Below are positions 24,310-30,279 of a DNA stretch of 30,279 bases, piece after piece; position 1 is the stretch's first letter; each line of letters starts with the position of its first letter. The DNA is from CAZBLP01 sp964492825 (GTDB taxonomy: Bacteria; DYJV01). The stretch lies in NCBI GenBank assembly GCA_964492825.1, contig CAZBLP010000023.1, positions 1 through 30,279 on the forward strand, given 5' to 3'. The translations under genes were made by a program, and so were the position numbers. The notes under the pieces are model-generated. The model saw nothing but the letters and a program-made list of their open reading frames with translations. It searched no databases and had not been told where the DNA came from.

Positions 24310-25140
24310 CTATTTTACTTTTAACTTTTTTTTAATAATTTGTTCATACTGCTCACAATATTCAGGCATATCTTTTTTTACTAAAATTCCAGTTGTTATT
24401 TTGCCTTCCAATTCGTCAGGTTTTTTATCTTTTGCCTGATCTATTGGAATGGCTATCTCTTTTTCCCATTTTACCATTTCTACTGGGCTGCCTAATTTAT
24501 TTCTTCTTCCATAAGTTGTAGGGCAGTGAGTAACAACCTCAACAGTGGAAAATCCTTTATGCTCCAAAGCAGCCTGAATAATGCTTACCAATTGCCTAAC
24601 ATGATAAGTAGTAGATCTTGCTACAAAAGTAGCACCAGCAGATTCAGCTAATTGGGAAATATCAAAAGGCACTTCTATGTTTCCATGTTTGGCTGTGGTA
24701 GCTTTGGCATGATGTGGTGTTGTAGGACTGTATTGGCCGCCTGTCATGCCGTAAATATTGTTATTGTAAATAATTGCAGTCATATCTATATTTCTTCTGC
24801 ATGCATGAATAAAATGATTGCCCCCAATAGCAGTAGCATCACCGTCTCCCATTACAACTATAACATGCAATTTGGGTTTTGCAAGTTTAAGGCCTGTGGC
24901 AAATGCAAGTGCTCTGCCGTGAGTAGTATGTAATGTATTAAAATCAACATACACTGGAGTCCTTCCTGAGCAGCCGATACCTGAGATAAGAGCAATATCA
25001 TCTTTTGGAATAGCCAAATTATCAATGGCTATTAACATAGCATGCAAAATAATACCATTACCGCATCCCGGACACCATAAATGAGGAAATTTTTTGTCAT
25101 GTCTTAAATATTTTTCCAATAATTGTTTATTTGATAACAT
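24310..25140 (-). CDS. korB: 2-oxoacid:ferredoxin oxidoreductase beta subunit (TPP-binding)
   Basis: This 276-residue subunit binds thiamine pyrophosphate and a proximal 4Fe-4S cluster. LWCPGCGNGIILHAM (C23, C26), C57 in GIGCSGR and C206 in THCPTTYGRRN are the cluster ligands expected for the family. VVMGDGDATAIGGNHFIHA (98-107 core) followed by YNNNIYGMTGGQ is the TPP/Mg2+ site. The start abuts the korA stop directly (GTATAAATG), with GGAGT inside the end of korA, so translation is coupled. Together with the alpha subunit it makes the catalytic core in the cytoplasm. Confidence 0.95.
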   Translation of the reverse strand: MLSNKQLLEKYLRHDKKFPHLWCPGCGNGIILHAMLIAIDNLAIPKDDIALISGIGCSGRTPVYVDFNTLHTTHGRALAFATGLKLAKPKLHVIVVMGDGDATAIGGNHFIHACRRNIDMTAIIYNNNIYGMTGGQYSPTTPHHAKATTAKHGNIEVPFDISQLAESAGATFVARSTTYHVRQLVSIIQAALEHKGFSTVEVVTHCPTTYGRRNKLGSPVEMVKWEKEIAIPIDQAKDKKPDELEGKITTGILVKKDMPEYCEQYEQIIKKKLKVK

Positions 25141-26286
25141 TTATACTACTCCTTTCATTGCTTTGACTATTTCCTGAGGAGTTATCATTTCACCGTTTAT
25201 TTTAGAGAATTTTTTAACTTCAACGTGACCGCTGCTGACTCTAACTACTTCTCTGTACATTTGTCCCATATTCATTTCAGGAACCAAAATTCCTTTTATA
25301 TTAGGTAAAATTTTCTCAACTGCGAAACGTGGAAATGGCCATAATGTTTTAAGTTCTAAAATTCCAACTTTCAAACCTTTTTCTTTAAGCAGAGACAAAG
25401 CTGAAAGAGCAGATAAAGTAACACTTCCATAGGCAACAATTGCATAATCTGCATCATCCATATTATGATATTTTACCATGCAAATTTCTCTAAAACCTCT
25501 TTCGATTTTTCTGAATAATCGTGATAGAAAATCTTCAACCTCTTTTGGTTTGGATGTAGGAAAACCTTTTTCATCATGAACCAAACCTGTAACATGATAT
25601 CTGTAGCCCTCTCCAAAACTTGCCATAGCAGGAACTCCGGTAATATTATTTTCATAAGGAATATACCATTCAGGAGGCATGTTTGGTTTTATTCTGTCTA
25701 TTTTTGTAATTTTACTCTCATCAGGCAGAGCAACTCTTGCTCTCATATGAGCAACAACTTCATCCATCAGTAATATAACAGGATTTCTGTATTTTTCCGA
25801 AATATTAATAGCTTTAATTGTTAAATCAAAAGCATCTTTTACTGATGAAGGTGATAATACAATAATAGGATGATCTCCATGAGTACCCCATCTTGCCTGC
25901 ATAACATCACCTTGAGCAGGGCTTGTAGGCAAACCTGTAGAAGGACCGCCCCTCATAACATTTACAAGTACCAAAGGTACTTCTGAAATACAGGCAAAAC
26001 CGAGATTTTCCTGTTTTAAAGAAAAACCAGGACCTGATGTAGCTGTTAATGATTTAACTCCGCCTAATGAAGCACCAATAACAGCAGCAATGCTTCCTAT
26101 TTCGTCTTCCATTTGTATGAATTTGCCGCCAACTTCTGGTAATTTATCTGACAGAATTTCAGCAATTTCTGTTGCTGGTGTAATAGGATAACCTGCAAAA
26201 AATCTAACACCACCCATAATAGCCGCTTCTGCAACAGCTTCATTCCCTTGCAACAATCTATAGTTTTTACTTTTTTTACGAGGCAT
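25141..26286 (-). CDS. korA: 2-oxoacid:ferredoxin oxidoreductase alpha subunit
   Basis: The 381-residue subunit starts with the pyrimidine-binding domain: RLLQGNEAVAEAAIMGGVRF and AGYPITPATEIAEILSDKLP, then LTATSGPGFSLKQENLGFA. The middle holds RGGPSTGLPTSPAQGDVMQARWGTHGDH, characteristic of 2-oxoglutarate/2-oxoacid enzymes. The C-terminal transketolase-like domain (IVAYGSVTLSALSALSLLKE to the end) contributes to CoA handling. GAGAGGAGT precedes the ATG, which lies 3 nt after the korD stop. The subunit order delta-alpha-beta-gamma is the common korDABC arrangement of anaerobes and of reductive TCA cycle bacteria. Confidence 0.94.
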   Translation of the reverse strand: MPRKKSKNYRLLQGNEAVAEAAIMGGVRFFAGYPITPATEIAEILSDKLPEVGGKFIQMEDEIGSIAAVIGASLGGVKSLTATSGPGFSLKQENLGFACISEVPLVLVNVMRGGPSTGLPTSPAQGDVMQARWGTHGDHPIIVLSPSSVKDAFDLTIKAINISEKYRNPVILLMDEVVAHMRARVALPDESKITKIDRIKPNMPPEWYIPYENNITGVPAMASFGEGYRYHVTGLVHDEKGFPTSKPKEVEDFLSRLFRKIERGFREICMVKYHNMDDADYAIVAYGSVTLSALSALSLLKEKGLKVGILELKTLWPFPRFAVEKILPNIKGILVPEMNMGQMYREVVRVSSGHVEVKKFSKINGEMITPQEIVKAMKGVV

Positions 26287-26289
26287 CTT

Positions 26290-26559
26290 TTACTCCTCTC
26301 TTTCTTTATTTACTGTAATTGCAAAATCCGGACATCTAAGCTCACACATCATGCATTTTATACATTGATCCGGATTTTTAGGATATACAAAGCCATCCTC
26401 ATTAAAGGCAAGTACTTTTTTGGGGCAAAAATTAACACAAATCCCGCATTTTTTACACCATGCATGAAAAACAGTAACAGGTAATTGTTCTTCCTTTTGA
26501 GTAACTCCTGCTGTCCGTGCATTAATTACTTTCTTTTTTACTAAACTATTTTTTTCCAT
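26290..26559 (-). CDS. korD: 2-oxoacid:ferredoxin oxidoreductase delta subunit (2x[4Fe-4S] ferredoxin)
   Basis: The 89-residue protein is a two-cluster ferredoxin subunit. CKKCGICVNFCPKKVLAFN and CIKCMMCELRCPDFAITVN each carry the CxxCxxCxxxCP pattern. About 30 residues precede the first cluster, as in delta subunits. It shuttles electrons between the alpha-beta core and free ferredoxin. It is the first gene of the kor operon, with an AAGGAG ribosome site before ATG 26559 and a perfect palindrome immediately upstream of that site. Confidence 0.93.
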   Translation of the reverse strand: MEKNSLVKKKVINARTAGVTQKEEQLPVTVFHAWCKKCGICVNFCPKKVLAFNEDGFVYPKNPDQCIKCMMCELRCPDFAITVNKEREE

Positions 26560-26873
26560 TTAAGTCTCCTTAAATTGTATACAATTTGTATTGTTCGGGC
26601 GCTAACATAATAAAATTGTTTTTGCAACTATTTTATATTAAACTTTTAAAAAAAATTTTAACCTTCAAAACGTATTGCATTTCCAGTATAAAGTTTATAC
26701 CATCATTTTATGATTTTATGAATATGTAGCGGTTATTATTTTTGCATATACATATAAAAATTTTTAACTTTTTTCAATTATTTATTTCCTATGTAATTTT
26801 GAATAATTTAAAATTATTTTGAATTTAATCAATCTTTCTTGAATTATTGAAGGTTAAGTGTTAAAAGAATTTT
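26560..26873. other. Divergent intergenic region between kor and polA
   Basis: This 314-bp, very AT-rich stretch has no credible gene or RNA. It holds the kor palindrome at 26572-26587. Nearer polA, the direct repeat TTTTGAAT occurs at 26797 and 26817, starts exactly 20 bp apart, flanking the 8-bp inverted arms of AATAATTTAAAATTATT (26802-26818). The polA ribosome site is poor (AAAAGAA). No promoter is convincing enough to call. Confidence 0.6.
26572..26587. promoter_or_regulatory. Perfect 16-bp palindrome, candidate operator of korDABC
   Basis: AAATTGTATACAATTT is a perfect inverted repeat and lies against the korD ribosome site, 13 nt upstream of the start codon. The core TTGTATACAA resembles operators of several GntR-family repressors. 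A repressor bound here would block initiation or early elongation. Regulator identity is inference. Confidence 0.55.
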
Positions 26874-29429
26874 ATGAAGAGGTTATTCATTATAGATGGC
26901 AATTCTTACATTTACCGGGCTTATCATGCTATTAGAGGGCTTAAAAATAGCGAAGGATTTCCTACTAATGCCATTTACGGTTTTACAAATATGTTAGTAA
27001 AAATCATGCAGGAATCTCCTGACTACATTGCTGTGATTTTTGATAAAGGCAAAAAAACTTTCAGAAACGAAATTTATTCTGAATATAAAGCTACAAGACC
27101 TCCAATGCCAGATGAACTTGTTATGCAAATTCCTTTTATTAAAGATGTTGTAAAAGCGTTTAATCTTAGTTTAATAGAGCAGGAAGGACTTGAAGCTGAC
27201 GATTTGATTGCAGCTATTGTAAAAAAATTCAAAAATGACACTCAAATTTTTATTATTACAAGTGATAAAGACCTGACCCAGCTTATTGATAAGAATGTTT
27301 TAATTTGGGATACATTAAAGGATAAAAAAATAGATGAAAATAACATTAAAGAAAAATTTGGCGTTGAAAGAGAATACATTATTGATTATCTGTCTTTAAT
27401 TGGTGATAAATCTGACAATATACCTGGAGTAAAAGGCATTGGTCCGAAAGCTGCAGTTAAACTTATTAATGAATTTGGATCATTGGAAAATATTTATAAA
27501 AACATTGATAAAATTGAAAATAAACGGATAGCAAATCTGCTTAAAGAAAATATGGACAATGCTTTTTTAAGTAAAAGATTAATAAAATTAAAGGATGATA
27601 TTGAAATATCAATTGATACTAATTCAATAAAAGTCAAAGAGCCTAATTATGATGCTCTTAAAAATATTTTTACAAAATTTGATTTTACATCATTACAGAA
27701 AAAATACAGTATGACAGTTGAAAAAGAAAAATTCAGTTATAATTTCGTTAATAATTTTCCCTCTTTGAATAAGATTGCAGGGGTATTTTACAAATATAAA
27801 GATGGATTGTTTGAAGATTTTATTGCAGGTTTTTCAGATAATGGCAAAGATATTTTTATTACAGATGATATATCAAATCTGAAAAAACTCAAAAATAAAA
27901 CATTGCTATGCTTTAATGCCAAATCTAATTTTAAAATTTTTGAAAACTGCAACAATGAATTTCCTGAAAATTTTGAAGATATCCAGTTAATTGCATACAT
28001 ATTAGACCCAGATGAGAAAAATTCAATTGAACATATTACCAAAAAATATACAGGAAAACATATAAAACCTATTGAAGACTACAAGGAAAAGAAGAATGTA
28101 AAAATAAACTTTTCAAAATTACAAGCTAATGATAAAAAAGAATTTCTTTCTGAGAGAGTTTGCGGAATTTTTAATTGTTATGAAATTTTATCAAATAAAA
28201 TCACAGATAATCTACAAAATCTTTACAACTCAGTTGAAAAACCGTTAACCTCAGTTTTATATAAAATGGAGAAAAACGGGATTTATATTAACAAGGAAAA
28301 ATTAAAAGGAATCGGAAAAGAGTTAACTGTTGAAATAGAAAATCTTACAAATGAAATATTTGAAATTTCAGGAGAAAAGTTTAATATAAATTCTCCGTTA
28401 CAATTGAGAAAAATCTTATTTGAAAAATTAAATCTCGATATTATAAAGAAGACTAAAACCGGGCCTTCCACAGACAATGAAGTTCTTGAAGTTTTATCAG
28501 CAAAGCATCCTCTTCCTAAACTTATTTTGGAATACAGAGAAAAAGCCAAACTGCAATCCACTTATATAGAAGGACTGCTAAAATTAATTGACGAAAAAAC
28601 AAGCAGAATATATCCTACATTTCAACAGACAATAACTGCTACAGGCAGATTATCCTGCACCAATCCGAATATCCAAAATATTCCGATTAGGACAGAAAAT
28701 GGCAATAAAATAAGAGAAGCTTTTGCTGCTCCTGAAGGTAAAAAAATCATATCCCTTGATTATTCCCAAATAGAATTAAGAGTAATGGCTCATTTTTCAG
28801 AGGATCCTGAATTAATAAAAGCTTTTGAAGATGATATTGATGTGCATACATTAACAGCTTCAAAAATTTATAAAGTTGATATTTTTGAAGTTGACGAAGT
28901 AATGAGACGAGAAGGTAAAACTGTTAACTTTGCCATTATTTACGGTATAAGCCCTTTTGGTCTTGCAAAATCATTGAAAATTACAAGAGACAAAGCAAAA
29001 ACTTTTATTGGAAATTATTTTAAAGAATACTCAGGAGTAAAAAACTATATAGAGAATATGGTAAATTTTGCAAAAGATAAAGGCTATGTGGAAACTATTC
29101 TGGGGAGAATCAGATACATTAAAGGTATAACAAGCAGAAATCACAATGAAAGAGAGTTTGCAAAGCGAATAGCTGTAAATACCCCTATACAGGGAAGTTC
29201 AGCAGATTTGATAAAACTTGCAATGTTGAAAATTGACAAAATATGTAAAGAATTTGATTCAAAAATGATAATGCAGGTTCATGACGAACTTATATTTGAG
29301 GTTAATGAAATTTGTGCAGAACAATTTGCAAAAAAAGCACAAAATATTATGGAGCAAATTTATCCAAAATTAAAAGTTAAATTAAAAGTTGATTATGGAA
29401 TAGGTGATAGCTGGTTTGAGGCTCATTAG
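26874..29429 (+). CDS. polA: DNA polymerase I
   Basis: Pol I fills gaps, removes RNA primers and acts in excision repair. The 851-residue protein has the 5' nuclease domain (about 1-290: FIIDGNSYIYRAYHAI, EADDLIAAIVKKF, ITSDKDLTQLID, GDKSDNIPGVKGIGPKAA). A 3'-5' exonuclease-like region covers about 300-460. The polymerase domain has motif A LDYSQIELRVMAHFS, motif B RREGKTVNFAIIYGI and motif C MQVHDELIFEV. In the middle domain the usual DxE of Exo I is missing (AGVFYKYKD) and the Exo II Asp is absent (FNAKSNFKIF), so proofreading is probably lost, as in Taq polymerase. The amidohydrolase gene follows after 17 nt. Confidence 0.96.
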   Translation: MKRLFIIDGNSYIYRAYHAIRGLKNSEGFPTNAIYGFTNMLVKIMQESPDYIAVIFDKGKKTFRNEIYSEYKATRPPMPDELVMQIPFIKDVVKAFNLSLIEQEGLEADDLIAAIVKKFKNDTQIFIITSDKDLTQLIDKNVLIWDTLKDKKIDENNIKEKFGVEREYIIDYLSLIGDKSDNIPGVKGIGPKAAVKLINEFGSLENIYKNIDKIENKRIANLLKENMDNAFLSKRLIKLKDDIEISIDTNSIKVKEPNYDALKNIFTKFDFTSLQKKYSMTVEKEKFSYNFVNNFPSLNKIAGVFYKYKDGLFEDFIAGFSDNGKDIFITDDISNLKKLKNKTLLCFNAKSNFKIFENCNNEFPENFEDIQLIAYILDPDEKNSIEHITKKYTGKHIKPIEDYKEKKNVKINFSKLQANDKKEFLSERVCGIFNCYEILSNKITDNLQNLYNSVEKPLTSVLYKMEKNGIYINKEKLKGIGKELTVEIENLTNEIFEISGEKFNINSPLQLRKILFEKLNLDIIKKTKTGPSTDNEVLEVLSAKHPLPKLILEYREKAKLQSTYIEGLLKLIDEKTSRIYPTFQQTITATGRLSCTNPNIQNIPIRTENGNKIREAFAAPEGKKIISLDYSQIELRVMAHFSEDPELIKAFEDDIDVHTLTASKIYKVDIFEVDEVMRREGKTVNFAIIYGISPFGLAKSLKITRDKAKTFIGNYFKEYSGVKNYIENMVNFAKDKGYVETILGRIRYIKGITSRNHNEREFAKRIAVNTPIQGSSADLIKLAMLKIDKICKEFDSKMIMQVHDELIFEVNEICAEQFAKKAQNIMEQIYPKLKVKLKVDYGIGDSWFEAH

Positions 29430-29446
29430 ATATAAAAGGAATTTTA

Positions 29447-30271
29447 ATGAAAGTAATTGACATTCATTTACACATTGGTCATGTTTTCCAGTGGAGCGAA
29501 AATGCTGTTAAACTATGGATGGATACAGGAGATTACAGGGAAAAAATATTTGATAACAAAGGTTATCTAATTATTGACAATTATGTTGAAGTTTTAAAAA
29601 AAGAAGGTGTTTATGCCGGAATAGTACTTCCTGAGTATTCACCTTTAACAGCAGGTGTGCTTCCTGTTGAAGAAGCTGTAAAATTTCAGGAAAGATATTC
29701 TCAATTTGTTGCTTTTGGAGCAGTAAATCCCGAAGTTCACAATAATCCTCTTGATGAGTTTAAAAGACAACTTGACCTTGGAGTAAAAGGATTAAAGCTT
29801 CACCCTGTGCATGGCTTATATTTTATTAATGACAAAAGACTCTACCCTGTTTACAAATTTTGCGAAGAAAAAAGGATACCTTTAATGTTCCATGCAGGCA
29901 CTTCTGTGTTTCCCGGTACAAAATTAAGATATGCTGACCCTTATACTTTTGATGATATTGCTACTGATTTTCCTGGACTTACAATTATCTTATGCCATGC
30001 TGGAAGGGGTTTCTGGTATAATATTGCGGAGTTTCTTATAAGAAGACATGAAAATGTCTACATTGATATTTCCGGGCTGCCGCCTAAAAATCTTCTGAAA
30101 TATTATCCAAGCATGGATAAGATGAATCATAAATTTATTTTTGGTACTGATTTCCCAGGGGTTCCAGGAGTTAAAAAAAATATTGATACCATCAATTTAT
30201 TACCTGTTTCTAATGAAACAAAAGAAAAAATATTTTATAAAAATGCAAAAAATATCTTAAAATTTTGGTAA
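29447..30271 (+). CDS. Amidohydrolase family metal-dependent hydrolase (amidohydrolase_2/TIM-barrel type)
   Basis: The 274-residue protein has the metal-binding HxH at the start (VIDIHLHIG, H7/H9), then GVKGLKLHPVHGLYF, IPLMFHAGTS, LTIILCHAGRGFW and the late catalytic Asp in FIFGTDFPGVPG. This order is that of the amidohydrolase_2 family, including ACMSD-like decarboxylases and assorted hydrolases. No substrate can be assigned. GGAATTTTA precedes the ATG, 17 nt after polA, implying cotranscription. The gene is complete and ends 8 bases before the right edge. Confidence 0.85.
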   Translation: MKVIDIHLHIGHVFQWSENAVKLWMDTGDYREKIFDNKGYLIIDNYVEVLKKEGVYAGIVLPEYSPLTAGVLPVEEAVKFQERYSQFVAFGAVNPEVHNNPLDEFKRQLDLGVKGLKLHPVHGLYFINDKRLYPVYKFCEEKRIPLMFHAGTSVFPGTKLRYADPYTFDDIATDFPGLTIILCHAGRGFWYNIAEFLIRRHENVYIDISGLPPKNLLKYYPSMDKMNHKFIFGTDFPGVPGVKKNIDTINLLPVSNETKEKIFYKNAKNILKFW

Positions 30272-30279
30272 AAATTTTT

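Overview
The window is a low-GC, anaerobic, Gram-negative bacterial chromosome segment with one 100-N scaffold gap. An outer membrane is implied by LolA, a SurA/PpiC-like chaperone and an outer-membrane beta-barrel. Anaerobic metabolism is implied by a four-subunit 2-oxoacid:ferredoxin oxidoreductase, a membrane polyferredoxin and multiheme cytochromes. Gene content and base composition would suit Deferribacterota (Deferribacter/Flexistipes/Calditerrivibrio-like) or a neighbouring metal-respiring lineage. That placement is inference.

Layout. 1-2938 (-): envelope glycan operon of a GT2 glycosyltransferase, a SurA/PpiC-like foldase and a WecA/MraY-type transferase that runs off the left edge and seems to begin at an ATA codon. 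3015-5255 (+): CorC/HlyC-type CNNM/CBS protein, a 43-residue CXXC protein (CD1871A-like) and a membrane polyferredoxin. 5242-6192 (-): flippase-like membrane protein. 6383-10683 (+): pdxJ-guaA-lolA-bioA, with a good sigma70-type promoter upstream. 10879-14859: signalling block with a receiver/HATPase (RsbW-like) protein on + facing pgi, a STAS protein and a sigma54-type activator on -. 14981-16979 (+): plsY and a soluble NtrB-like histidine kinase, ended by a clear bidirectional terminator.

17031-23534 (-) is the most interesting part, a porin-cytochrome operon. It holds an outer-membrane beta-barrel, a 12-heme lipoprotein and a very large octaheme cytochrome. A naive reading splits the octaheme gene into a 139-codon piece and a 1199-codon piece. 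Both lie in the same frame, separated by a single UGA. Six nucleotides after that UGA starts an 11-bp hairpin with an AGUU loop, 16 nt from UGA to loop, as expected of a bacterial SECIS. I therefore annotate one 1345-residue selenocysteine-containing octaheme cytochrome with Sec at residue 140. Together the three genes look like an outer-membrane electron conduit whose large cytochrome is a selenoprotein.

After the gap, 23722-26559 (-) is korDABC with a perfect 16-bp palindrome at its 5' end. 26874-30271 (+) is polA (degenerate proofreading domain) and an amidohydrolase. No tRNA, rRNA, CRISPR array or insertion sequence was seen, and no Sec-insertion gene (selA, selB, selC, selD) lies in the window.
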